A stretch of 54,342 bases of DNA from JAFGJQ01 sp964586145 (GTDB lineage: Bacteria > Planctomycetota > Phycisphaerae > UBA1845). Positions 26,411 through 35,762 of the stretch are shown one piece after another (position 1 is the stretch's first letter; each line of letters begins with the position of its first letter). The stretch spans positions 1-54,342 of the forward strand of contig CAZPHH010000024.1 in the NCBI GenBank assembly GCA_964586145.1. Reading direction: 5' to 3'. The position numbers and the translations under genes were made by a program. Below the pieces are notes generated by a model, which saw nothing but the letters and a program-made list of their open reading frames with translations, was not told the DNA's origin and did no database searches.

Positions 26411-27913
26411 GTGCGAGCAACGCCGGTGAACGTGATTCTTTATGCCATGGACGCGCTTCGAGCGGACCACGTCCACGCCTACGGGTATGCGCGGCAGACG
26501 ACACCCGTGTTGGATCGTCTTGTCCGGCAGGGCGCCGCGTTCACGCGCTGCTACGCCCAGGGTGGCTGGACGGCCCCGTCCGGGGCCGGCGTCCTCTCCA
26601 GCCAGTACCCATCCGCCACGGGCATTCGGAAGATGCGGGACCCGCTGAATCCGGCCATTCCGTGGCTGCCCGAAATCCTGCGCGGGAAGGGCTTTGAAAC
26701 CGCCGGGTTCTCGGCGATTTACCAGGTCAGCAAGCTGCGCGGCTTTGACCGGGGCTTTGACGTGTTCTGCGATCTGTTCAAGGACAGCCGGACGATGCAG
26801 CGCTGCCGCGACCGCGGCCAGGATGCCCGCGGCGACGACTACTGCCTTCCGCTTTCCGAAGACGTGCATGCGCGGGCCCTGGAATGGCTGGACGGCCGCG
26901 CCGATCCCGGCGCACCGTTCTTCCTGTTTCTCTGGTCCATCGACACGCACGAGCCGTTCCGCCAGCCCGCGCGCTGCAACGTCGACGTGGACCCCGCGTA
27001 CCGGGGGCACATTGACGGCACGGGCCGTCCGTTTCGCTGGATTCGACACCGGGGGGACCTGCAGCAGGTCATCGATCTGTACGACGGGGCCCTTCGATAC
27101 CAGGACGAGCAGTTGGGCCTGCTGATTGAAGAGCTGGCGCGGCGGGGCGTGTGGGAGGACACGCTTCTGGTGGTGTTCGGCGACCACGGCGAGATGTTCT
27201 TTGAGCACGGCATCGCCGGGCACGGCAAGTTTCCGTGGGAGGGGGAGCTGCGTGTCCCGCTTGTCCTGCATCACCCGAAAGCGGGGCCGACGGGTGTTCG
27301 ATGCGACGCGCCCGTGCATCTGCTTGACGTGGCGCCGACCGTCCTGGACGTGCTGGATCTTCCTGCCGTGCGCGGATTCCGCGGACAGTCGCTCCGACCG
27401 GTCCTGGAAGGGCGGACCGACCGTGTTCATGAGGCGATCGTGCTGGACCTGCCGTTTCCGCACGACCGCGAAGAACACGCTCGGGTCGTGCTGGAGGACC
27501 GCTGGAAGTACATCGAATACGTGCCGCCGCCGCGAGCGGTTCGCGTACGCCGCCTGTGGAAGGAGTTCTGGCGGGCGCTGAGCGTGCTGCTGCGGCCGCG
27601 TGCCTTGCCGATTCTCTTCGGGCACCGGTTCCAGCGGGGCCTGCGCGGGTTTCTCCAGTCGTGCTGCGTGGAGCCCATCCGCTTTCTGCTCGGTCGCCCG
27701 ACCCGGCAACTGTACGACGTGCAGGCGGATCCGTGGGAACGGATCGACCGGCTTGGCGACCGGCCGGACATCGCGGACCGGCTGGTGCAACGCCTGGCGG
27801 TCCTGAACGAGCAGTCGAGCGGGAACGAACGAGCGGCCCCGGCCTGCCATCTGGAGGCCGAGGACGAGCGGAAGATTGTCGATCACCTCCGGAGGCTGGG
27901 CTACCTGGATTGA
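26411..27913 (+). CDS. Sulfatase-superfamily protein with Thr at the nucleophile position
   Basis: About 500 aa. Alkaline-phosphatase-superfamily hydrolase: NVILYAMDALRADH at the N-terminus, GDHGEMFFEHG with GHGKFPWEGELRVPLV in the middle, and a LYDVQADPWE element near the end. Formylglycine sulfatases carry C/S-x-P-S-R; here the matching segment is WTAPSG, with Thr54 in the nucleophile place and no Cys or Ser. It may be a phospho- or sulfo-transferase/hydrolase using Thr, as LtaS and EptA do, rather than a true sulfatase. The start is uncertain: GTG 26411, GTG 26426 or TTG 26351, none with an ideal binding site. Last gene of the operon, 20 nt from the convergent beta-helix gene. Confidence 0.82.
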   Translation: MRATPVNVILYAMDALRADHVHAYGYARQTTPVLDRLVRQGAAFTRCYAQGGWTAPSGAGVLSSQYPSATGIRKMRDPLNPAIPWLPEILRGKGFETAGFSAIYQVSKLRGFDRGFDVFCDLFKDSRTMQRCRDRGQDARGDDYCLPLSEDVHARALEWLDGRADPGAPFFLFLWSIDTHEPFRQPARCNVDVDPAYRGHIDGTGRPFRWIRHRGDLQQVIDLYDGALRYQDEQLGLLIEELARRGVWEDTLLVVFGDHGEMFFEHGIAGHGKFPWEGELRVPLVLHHPKAGPTGVRCDAPVHLLDVAPTVLDVLDLPAVRGFRGQSLRPVLEGRTDRVHEAIVLDLPFPHDREEHARVVLEDRWKYIEYVPPPRAVRVRRLWKEFWRALSVLLRPRALPILFGHRFQRGLRGFLQSCCVEPIRFLLGRPTRQLYDVQADPWERIDRLGDRPDIADRLVQRLAVLNEQSSGNERAAPACHLEAEDERKIVDHLRRLGYLD

Positions 27914-27933
27914 TGCGCGGGCTCATGCGTGTG

Positions 27934-30900
27934 TCAGCGCTCGAAGGCGCCGATGTCATGACGGCTGCCCAAGGGCCGCGGGGTGCCGTCGTAATCGACC
28001 TGAATGTCCAATCCGTACAAGCTGCGGAACGTCCCGTAGACGTCGGGAATCGTGCCGGCGTTGACGGCCGGGCTGTCCGGCCGCAGGTGAAGGTCTCGCG
28101 CGGCCGCATTGACGAACCGGGGGTCTGCCTCGAGGTTGTTGTCACCCGTGCCCGATCCTGCGCGGAACAGCGGAATCGTGCTGTACGTTCTGCCGCCCCA
28201 CAGAATGCTGATGGACCCGCCGGGCTGGTGGAACAGGTCGTACCGACTGGTGGAGTTTGCCGCGGTCGCGCCGCTGCCGCCGCTGATTTCGATGTGCGGG
28301 CCGCCGGACATGCCGGCGAGGATGTTGCCGGTCAGTCTCATGCCGGTGCCGTTCTCGTAGCGGATGCCGCTTCCCAGGTTGTAGAGTGTATTGGCCGCGA
28401 TATGGGCGAGTTGCCCGTTGTTCCAGAACGTCATGCCCATGTCGCAATCGTGAATCACGTTGCCGATGAAGTACACGTTGCCACCCGGCCCGCCGTCGTT
28501 GCTCGGGCCGTTGATGCCCCAGGTCGTATTGTACAGATGGTTGTAGATGAACCAGAGGTTGTAGGGCCCGTACTGGTAGGCCAGCCCCTTGGCGGTGGAC
28601 CATGACGTGTCGATCACATCATGTACCTCGTTTTGGGAGAAGATGACGTCGCGGGCCTTCTTGACGGTAAGTCCCGATTGGCGGACGTGGTGGACGTGAT
28701 TGCGCCCCACATAGATGTGGTGCGCCGGACGGTCTCCGGTGCTGTCGAGGAACCCGGAGTTGACCTGGAGGCCCGAGCCGCTGCAGTTGAAGATCTCATT
28801 GTCCACAATCCAGACGCGGTTGGCGTGGTGCCCCACCACGAACCCATGGCGGTCCTCGTCGCTGGGGGACGTGAGTGTCCCCATGTCATGCACGCTGTTG
28901 GCGTAGAAGACGACGTCCGTGACCGTCGTGGGGGAGGACCCGTCCCAGCTTCCCGTCGCCACGAGCCCGGCCCCGCCGCCCCGGGCGTTTCGGACTTCGC
29001 AGTGGCGGATCGCGACATGATGGGAGGGGCCCAGCACGTTGGCCTGGACGGCCGTGCCGTTGAAGTCGATGTTCTCGATGATGAAGTACGTGCCGCGAAA
29101 CGTGGTTTCGATCGTGATGGCGGGCCGAGATGCAGAATTGCCGCGGATGAAGACGGGCTGGTTGGGGGTGCCGTCCCCTCGAATCACGGACATCGAGCTG
29201 GAAGAGTACGTGCCGCCATGCACGTACACCACGCTTCCCGCGGCCAGTGTCGACGGGATGGTGCGCCGGGGCCGGGACGGGCTGCCGTTCGGGTTGTTGG
29301 TGTCCGTGGCGGCCGATGCGCCGGCGTTCACGTAATGGGTGTAGTAGTCTGCGCTGCCGTACTTGTTCTCGACGGTTTCGCTGATCCCGAAATCCGGAGT
29401 GGGAATTCCGATGGGTGGCTGCCATCCCGAGGGTGTCTCGCAGGTGTCGGTTGCCTCGTTGCAGATCAGCCCGGGTCCGCACGGCCTCGGACCCGCCGCA
29501 CAGGTCCCGTTCACGCATCGTTCCTGTCCGTTACAGAACAGGCCGTCATCGCACTCGGCGTCGCTGCCGCACGTCTGAGACCCGTCGGGGGGCTCCTCGT
29601 CCGGGACCTCGATGTCGCCCGGTGACGCCGGGTTCGTCGTCAGCCCGTCCCAGTAGCGGCCGCCCGGGTCCATGCTCCAGATGCCGTAGGTGCCGTGCAT
29701 GCGTCGGTCGGTCTTTGCGTCGTAGCATTCGATCTGCCAGCCGGGGGGCTCGGGTGTTCCGTCTTCCCACACGTTCGCCCGGATTTCCGTCCGCGAGCCT
29801 GTGTCCGAGACGGCGACCCTGAACCGGTACCACACGCCTGGTTGCGGCACGACACCCGTGGTTGTGGTGCCGCCGGAAACCTCCCATCCGTGCGGATGGG
29901 GGGCGATGTGGAACTCGCCGCCGTCATACTGGCGGAGCCGATAGTACGAGTCGCTGTTGGGGTAATCTGAGAAGAACGTGACGCCGATTCCGCCGGCCGC
30001 GTTGTCCGCCCGCATGCGCCCCGTGTACTCGTAGGAGGACCAGCTTTCGCTGCCGCCCCCCACATAGTGGGAATGGATGTTCACCTCCGGCGAGACCGTT
30101 CCGAAGACCCTCCGGGCGTCCACGTTGTACAGATCGAAAAGGGAGTCATCTTCTTCCAGGCTGTTGGCCGGTCCGGTATCCATCCACCGACCCGGGGTCA
30201 GGTCCTTCCGCAGAGCGGTGAAATGTTGTTCCGTTTGGTTTGTGTGAACGGGCGGGAAGGTCCGCTCGACCGGTTCAAACGTGTACTCGATGTGCTGCGG
30301 TGTGACCGTGCCCGTCCATCCTGCGGGCACCTGGAAGGTGTAGGTCCCGTCGGTCCGGGTGATTGCCGTTCCCGGTACCGCTCCGGGGGCCGACAGGACG
30401 ACTCCCGCAACGGGAAGGCCCTCTTCATCCCTTATTTCCCCCATAACCACCGCCCGGACAGAGACATGCCCGGTCAGTCCCCTCGTCTGACTGCTCACGC
30501 ATCCGGACGTAAAACCTGCTGCCGTAAGCGTAAGCATCACGGTGTAGGCGCCCGGAGTGACGAACTGGCGCGTGATCACGCTGTGGGTCTCCAGGGGGCC
30601 GGATTCGACGTCACCGCCGATCGTCCAGGTGTACGTGCCTTCGGGAAGCGGCCCATCGTCCACCGTCACCGCGCGGCATGTGCTTGTCAAGGGACTTGGA
30701 CCGTCCAGGGGGTCAATCCGAAACTGAACCGTGGGGTGGATCGGTCGTCCCGCCGCGCTCGGCGGATTTGTGGACTCTCCACCGGTGTCCGGCGGAGGCG
30801 GTTCCGGAACAGTTGCTCCGTCTTCGGGCGCACCGGCCCGTGCAGACGGGTCGGGGGAATCCACATATGTGGCGGATCCGTTCGGTTGGGCTCGAGACGC

Positions 30901-31020
30901 CGGGCGGGGTTGGCTCTGACAGCCGGCCGGCAGGATGACGGAAAGGGTCATCAGCGCGACGGCGCGGGGGAATCGGCGGGATAGTCGGCCACCTTTCAAC
31001 GCCGCAGTGGGGTCGACCAT
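27934..31020 (-). CDS. Large beta-helix lipoprotein with PKD, Cys-rich and lectin-like modules
   Basis: 1,028 aa from ATG 31020 (open to 31074). The signal peptide ends LPAGC, a good lipobox. In order: a low-complexity linker; a PKD-like domain (GTYTWTIGGDVESGPLETH); a carboxypeptidase-regulatory-like domain (EIRDEEGLPVAGVVLSAPG); a concanavalin-like beta-sandwich of about 170 aa rich in aromatics; one Cys-rich module (CDDGLFCNGQERC); and a C-terminal right-handed beta-helix of about 500 aa ending HDIGAFER. Beta-helices of this kind occur in polysaccharide lyases, epimerases and adhesins; I see no diagnostic active site. By eye the helix is roughly 60% identical to that of the next gene upstream. 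Likely surface-anchored and able to bind or modify the EPS. Confidence 0.85.
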   Translation of the reverse strand: MVDPTAALKGGRLSRRFPRAVALMTLSVILPAGCQSQPRPASRAQPNGSATYVDSPDPSARAGAPEDGATVPEPPPPDTGGESTNPPSAAGRPIHPTVQFRIDPLDGPSPLTSTCRAVTVDDGPLPEGTYTWTIGGDVESGPLETHSVITRQFVTPGAYTVMLTLTAAGFTSGCVSSQTRGLTGHVSVRAVVMGEIRDEEGLPVAGVVLSAPGAVPGTAITRTDGTYTFQVPAGWTGTVTPQHIEYTFEPVERTFPPVHTNQTEQHFTALRKDLTPGRWMDTGPANSLEEDDSLFDLYNVDARRVFGTVSPEVNIHSHYVGGGSESWSSYEYTGRMRADNAAGGIGVTFFSDYPNSDSYYRLRQYDGGEFHIAPHPHGWEVSGGTTTTGVVPQPGVWYRFRVAVSDTGSRTEIRANVWEDGTPEPPGWQIECYDAKTDRRMHGTYGIWSMDPGGRYWDGLTTNPASPGDIEVPDEEPPDGSQTCGSDAECDDGLFCNGQERCVNGTCAAGPRPCGPGLICNEATDTCETPSGWQPPIGIPTPDFGISETVENKYGSADYYTHYVNAGASAATDTNNPNGSPSRPRRTIPSTLAAGSVVYVHGGTYSSSSMSVIRGDGTPNQPVFIRGNSASRPAITIETTFRGTYFIIENIDFNGTAVQANVLGPSHHVAIRHCEVRNARGGGAGLVATGSWDGSSPTTVTDVVFYANSVHDMGTLTSPSDEDRHGFVVGHHANRVWIVDNEIFNCSGSGLQVNSGFLDSTGDRPAHHIYVGRNHVHHVRQSGLTVKKARDVIFSQNEVHDVIDTSWSTAKGLAYQYGPYNLWFIYNHLYNTTWGINGPSNDGGPGGNVYFIGNVIHDCDMGMTFWNNGQLAHIAANTLYNLGSGIRYENGTGMRLTGNILAGMSGGPHIEISGGSGATAANSTSRYDLFHQPGGSISILWGGRTYSTIPLFRAGSGTGDNNLEADPRFVNAAARDLHLRPDSPAVNAGTIPDVYGTFRSLYGLDIQVDYDGTPRPLGSRHDIGAFER

Positions 31021-31530
31021 CGTTTCACGCGCCGGATCCGTCCTAGCGAAGCCTGTGTGTTCTCGGGGGTCCATGGGGAGTCTGTTGGCCTGGGCGCAAG
31101 CCCGTTCGTTCCGCCCTGCCCCGGATTGCGGTGTCTACGCGGACTCCGTCGCCCTTTCCGGGCTGGTGTGTCGGCAGGGTCTTTTGCAGGAATGCCGCCC
31201 CTCGCCGTTGCGCCTGCGGTGTCGGGGCGAACGCGCTGCCTTTCCCGAACGCGGATTATGGGGTCTGTTTCGCCGGTGTCAACGGAAAAAGGGGAAACAA
31301 CGGGATTCAGGCGAGATGTCTGGTCGGGGTCCGAGAGATTCTGGGTAAGCCGTTTCCACGAGGCCGGTTAGGTTGCCCGGGGGCTGGCTCCTCACGCACC
31401 GGATGCGTCCTGTGGCTGCGGGTGTGGTCCAGCGGGCTGTCCGGCAAGGCGAGGAAGGCGCGCCCCGTGCGGCCGTGGAATTCACAGCCTGCCCAGCCGG
31501 GACGCGCCTTCCAGGCTCATTTGCCGTGGG
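31021..31530. other. Intergenic spacer between the two beta-helix genes
   Basis: About 510 bp. No frame on either strand has a recognisable product. It contains a long hairpin at 31453-31512 just past the stop of the upstream beta-helix gene. It must also hold the promoter of the downstream one, but I found no convincing -10/-35 pair. Confidence 0.45.
31453..31512 (-). terminator. Long-stem inverted repeat after the second beta-helix gene
   Basis: GGAAGGCGCG at 31453-31462 pairs exactly with CGCGCCTTCC at 31503-31512, with weaker CCC/GGG pairing inside. It starts 18 bp past the stop codon at 31531 in the direction of transcription. Position fits a terminator or mRNA-end structure; there is no T-tract and the loop is long. 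Confidence 0.35.
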
Positions 31531-34500
31531 TCATCGTTCGTAGGCGCCGATGTCGTGGCCCGCGTCTGCGTTGCGTGGGTTGCCCTCCGAGTCCACCGCG
31601 ATGCTGACGCCGAAGAGTGACTCGTAGGTCGCGTACAGCGAGGGCATGAGCCCCTCGTCGACGCACGGACTGTCCGCCAACAGGTGGAAGTCGCGGTTGG
31701 CCGGGTTGGCGAAGCGCGGGTCCGCCTGGAGATTGCCTGCGCCCTTGCCCGTACCGGTCTGCAGGGCGGACACGCCGTTGTAAACGACGCCGCCCCACTC
31801 GAAGCTCACGGTGCTTCCCCCGTTGTAGAACAGGTCGTGGGTCGTGGTGCTGGCGGCGGCGGTGGCGCCGCTTCGGCCGAGCACTCGGATGGACCGGCCG
31901 GTCACGTTGGAGAGGATGTTGTTACTCAGGTGCATGGCCGGTCCGTTGTCGTAGTTGATCCCGGTGCCCACGTTGTGGATGGTGTTGGCCACCATGTAGG
32001 CCGTCTGCAGATTGTTCCAGAAAATCATGCCCTGGTCGCAATCATGGATGACGTTTCCCACGAAGTAGACGTTTCCGCCCGGGCCGCCGTCGTTGCTGGG
32101 TCCGTTGATGCCCCAGGTCGTGTGGTGGAGGTGGTTGTAGATGTACCAGAGGTTATACGGTGCGTACTGGTACGCGAGACCCTTGGCGGTGGACCACGGG
32201 GTGTCAATGATGTCGTGTACGTGGTTTTGCGAGAAGACGATGTCCCGCGCCCTTTTGACGGTCAGTCCGGATTGCCGGACGTTGTACACGTGGTTGCGCC
32301 CGACGTAGACGTGATGGGCCGGCCGGTCTCCCGTCTCGTCCAGGAAACCGGAGTTCACCTGCAGGCCAGAGCCGCTACAGTTGTATATCTCGTTGTCAAG
32401 CATGAAGATGCGATTGGCATGGTGTCCGATGACCACCCCGTGATGGTCCTGGTCGGTGGTGGCGTCCAGGTCGCCCAGGTCGTGCAGCGTGTTGTCGTAC
32501 AGGACGATGTTGTGGACGACCGTCGGATCGTCACCGCTCCAGCTTCCCACCACGCAGATTCCCGCGCCGTTGCCGCCGGCGTTGCGGACTTCACACCGTC
32601 GGATGGCGATGTGGCTCGACGGCCCCAGCACGTTCACGGCCACCGAGGGTCCGTCGAAGTCGACGTGCTCGACGACGAAATAGGAGCCCTTGAAGACGGT
32701 GTCAATGGTGATTTTCGGCCTGGCCGCCGGATTGCCGCGGAGGAAGACGGGGGACGCTGGGGTCCCGTTGCCCGTGATCGAGCGCATCGCGGTGGTGGAG
32801 TAGGTCCCACCGGCCAGGTAGACCACGCTGCCCGCGGGAAGGCTGGAGGGCACGGTCACCCTTGGCGTGCTCGGACTGCCGTTGGGGTTGTTCGTGTCCG
32901 TGGCGGAACCGTGTTCGTTGTTCACGAAGTGGGTGTAGTAATCGGCGGCGCCATACGAGCCTTCGACCGTTTCGTGGATGCCGAACTCGGGGTGCGGCAC
33001 GCCGATGGGGGGCGACCAGCCCGAACCGCCGGTGCAGGTGTCGGACTCCTCATCGCAGGTCTGGCCCGCGCAGGGGTTGGGTCCCGCCACGCACGTGCCG
33101 TCGCTGCACGTTTCACTGCCGTTGCAGAACAGTCCGTCGTCGCAATCCGCGTTCACGAAGCACTCGACGCACCGGTCTGCGCTCTCGTCGCAGAATTCAC
33201 CGGGACAGGGATCGGCGCCCGNNNNNNNNNNNNNNNNNNNNNNNNNNNNNNNNNNNNNNNNNNNNNNNNNNNNNNNNNNNNNNNNNNNNNNNNNNNNNNN
33301 NNNNNNNNNNNNNNNNNNNNNACGCACCGGTCTGCGCTCTCGTCGCAGAATTCACCGGGACAGGGATCGGCGCCCGTCTGGCATGATCCGCCGACACAGG
33401 ATTCGGCGCCGTTGCAGAACAGTCCGTCCCTGCAATCCTCGTTGCCGAGGCACTCGACGCACCGGTCTGCGCTCTCGTCACAGAATTCACCGGGACAGGG
33501 ATCGGCGCCCGGCTGGCACGATCCGCCGGCGCAGGATTCAAGGCCGTTGCAGAACAGGCCGTCGTCGCAGTCGGAATCCAACATGCACTCCGGCTGGGGG
33601 CTGCCTCCGCCATCGCCGCCTCCGCTTCCGCCACCGCTGCTGCCGGCGGCGGGCTCGATCCGGACGGCGGTGTCGTCCGACGCCGTCATGTCGCCCGCCC
33701 AGACGGTCAGTCGGAAGACGCAGATCTGGGCATCGGCAACGCTCGCCGGTGCCGTGAACGAGGCCACTGCGGACTTCGCGTTTTGCAGGGTTACAGACGG
33801 TCCGCTCGTCTGCGTCCACTGGTACGCCAGTTTCGTGTTGCCTGGCCCACTGCTCTGGCTGCCGTCCAGGGTGACCAGGGCGCCGGCCGCGACGGATTGG
33901 TCGGCCCCGGCGTTTGCCACAAGAACATCGGCCGGCTCGACGACGTGGAGCACCTTCACGGTGAGGGTGTCCTCCGATTCACCGGTGTCATTGCTGACGT
34001 GGAGCCGGAAGACGAGGTCGGTATCTTCCGCGACCTGCGGCGCCTGGAAACAGACGATCGCGGGGTTTTCGGCGGGCGTCAGCGTGACAGCCGGGCCGCT
34101 GATCTGGGTCCACTCGTAGTTCATGCCCGCCTTGGCGTGGCTCGCCCAGCCGTCGAGGCAGATTCTGTCGCCCTCGAACACTTCCAGGTCGGGACCGGCC
34201 AGCGCGACGGGCGCCGCGTCCCAGAGCTCGGGGATGCGGACCGTCAACCACACCTGGAACAACAGAGTCCCGCTCAAGTCGTAACCGCGAGCGATGACCA
34301 GAAAGTCGCCGGAATTGCTGAATATGTAGTTCAACTCGACGCCGGTGTGCGGCTGTCCGTCGCCGAAATCCCATTCCACGCGGATGTCGTCGAACGCCGA
34401 GCCGCCCGGCTCGAGGGAGAAGGCGTACTCGCCGGGAGTTCCCTCACCCACGGCGTCGACCGCGATTCGATAGGCGGCCGTATTGTCTAGTGAGCCGCCA

Positions 34501-34670
34501 TCGTCGATGATCAGGTCCTGGGTGTCCCGGCCGTCGGGGTCGCCTCCGGCGTCGTCGGCCGCGGATGCCGATGCGGGTGAGAACTGCCCGCAACCGATCG
34601 CGGTTGCGAGAAGGAGAGCGAACACGGACGAGCACAGCGCGAATCGGAACCAATGGGAGTGCGTTTTCAC
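31531..34670 (-). CDS. Large beta-helix lipoprotein with PKD/K319-like domains and tandem Cys-rich repeats (contains assembly gap)
   Basis: Start GTG 34670 with GGAGG 8 nt upstream; the signal peptide ends TAIGC, a likely lipobox. In order: an N-terminal PKD-like domain, two PKD/K319L-like domains (VALAGPDLEVFEGDRICLDG; VANAGADQSVAAGALVTLDG), several 45-residue Cys-rich repeats (CDDGLFCNG ... CPGEFCDESADRC), then a right-handed beta-helix of about 500 aa ending HDIGAYER. The gap of 100 N at 33222-33321 lies in the Cys-rich repeats and puts the two halves in different frames. The repeat period shows the true gap should be 80 bp (or 80 plus multiples of 135), which restores one frame of about 1,039 aa. 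The frame break is thus an assembly artefact. Paralogue of the neighbouring beta-helix lipoprotein. Confidence 0.85.
33040..33590 (-). repeat. Tandem 135-bp coding repeats (Cys-rich modules)
   Basis: Units of 135 bp encode 45 residues with eight to nine Cys (pattern VECxxNxDCxDGLFCNG, then CxxGSCQxGADPCPGEFC). A 55-bp stretch recurs at 33167-33221, 33322-33376 and, with one difference seen, from 33457. The interval 33322 to 33457 is exactly 135. The last unit at the left end is more diverged. Near-identity of the units implies recent expansion or gene conversion. Confidence 0.85.
33222..33321. other. Assembly gap (100 N)
   Basis: Exactly 100 N, the usual placeholder for a gap of unknown size. 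Identical 55-bp sequence lies on both sides, so the assembler broke on the tandem repeat. With a 135-bp period the missing length is 80 + 135n bp. Confidence 0.97.
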
Positions 34671-35060
34671 GTTGGGGTCCTCCAGCTGGAAGGTCGTGTA
34701 TGGTGGTTTTCCTGGTTTGCCCAAGCTGTGTGCCTTCCTAAGGGGTACGATTCGGATGAAGGCCCACGCAAGGTACGATAGCCTGCGTCGAGAGTGTGTA
34801 TCGGACGACGTGAAGAGGCCATCGAGGAAGCGTTCGCCCCATAAGGTAGACATGCGCAGGGATCGCCGAATGCACGCGCAAAACGTGCGCCGTTCCGAAG
34901 CGGGGGCAGGCTGCCGCGGATCTTGCGTCGGGCGGCGGGAAAACGTGGAGTTCGTTCTGCGCGGGTTGTACCATATGGGCGGAGGCGAGCGATTGTCCGG
35001 CCGCGCGGACCCCAATGGGGCCGGACGGCTGTGATCTTCGGAGCACAAGGCGGAAGCGAG
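34671..35060. other. Divergent intergenic region between beta-helix lipoprotein and EpsI
   Basis: 390 bp expected to hold promoters for both directions. GGTACGAT occurs twice on the plus strand at 34744-34751 and 34772-34779, 28 bp apart, which could be a regulator site or chance. On the minus strand TTGGGC followed 17 nt later by ATACAC is a weak promoter candidate for the lipoprotein. No gene is recognised. Confidence 0.4.
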
Positions 35061-35762
35061 ATGGAGTCTTCGAGGACATCATTCGGGATCGCCCTGAGCG
35101 TTGCGGTGGCGATGCTCGTTGCCGGCGGAATGGCGGATCGGCGAATGGTCAGAGAGCTGGAGGGCGTGGGGATGCCTCGGGCGTTGTGGCCGGGCGCCCT
35201 GTCGGCGCTCCCGTTGCACCTGGGAGAATGGACGGGACACGAAATCCAGCTTGATCCGCGCGTGGTTCGGGCTACGGACACAGAGGACCACGTCAGCCGG
35301 GTCTACGCCCGGCCGGGAAGCCTCGAGGCCCTGTCACTCTTCGTGGGCTATGGCGTGCGCCTGCGCGATCTGTCCCGGCACCGGCCCGAGGTGTGCTACC
35401 CCAGCGCCGGATGGACGCTCGAGGGGATGACCGACCGCACGCTGAGGACGGCGGATGGGACGGAGGTGCCGGTACGGACCTACTGGTTCTCGCGCGGAGG
35501 GCTGCGTTCGGCCTGGGTCGCCGTGTTGAACTACTTCATTGTGGACGGCAACCCGGTGCGAGACGGAGGCACCCTTCGCTGGCGGTCGTGGAGAACGGCC
35601 GGAGGCGCGTCCCAGGTGGCCCAGGTGCAGATCGCCTGTGTGAGCATGGATCGCGCGGACGAGACGATGGACGTCGTGGCCGGGTTTGCCGCCCGTGTGG
35701 CGCCGATGGTTGCCGAACTGCTTCGGGAACCGGTCGCGGAAGGAGCGCCGCAGGATGAGTGA
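35061..35762 (+). CDS. epsI: EpsI family exosortase-associated protein
   Basis: 233 aa. N-terminal membrane helix (about 9-26), then the EpsI domain with LPLHLGEWTGHEI (about 52-64), FVGYG, and the signature HRPEVCYPSAGW (about 106-117). It ends with the WRSWRTAGG region. EpsI proteins are found as partners or C-terminal fusions of exosortases in EPS loci; their exact role is not settled. I chose the ATG at 35061 (GGCGGAAG upstream); the frame is open from 34923. Its last 8 nt overlap the exosortase start. Confidence 0.9.
   Translation: MESSRTSFGIALSVAVAMLVAGGMADRRMVRELEGVGMPRALWPGALSALPLHLGEWTGHEIQLDPRVVRATDTEDHVSRVYARPGSLEALSLFVGYGVRLRDLSRHRPEVCYPSAGWTLEGMTDRTLRTADGTEVPVRTYWFSRGGLRSAWVAVLNYFIVDGNPVRDGGTLRWRSWRTAGGASQVAQVQIACVSMDRADETMDVVAGFAARVAPMVAELLREPVAEGAPQDE

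Noticed and set aside
33153..33327. Frame change in the second beta-helix gene as a real frameshift or pseudogene
   Set aside because: The change falls exactly at the N-gap and disappears if the gap has the length required by the repeat period.
33040..33590. Short direct repeats that could suggest a CRISPR array
   Set aside because: The units are contiguous 135-bp coding repeats in frame with a Cys-rich protein; there are no unique spacers and no cas genes.
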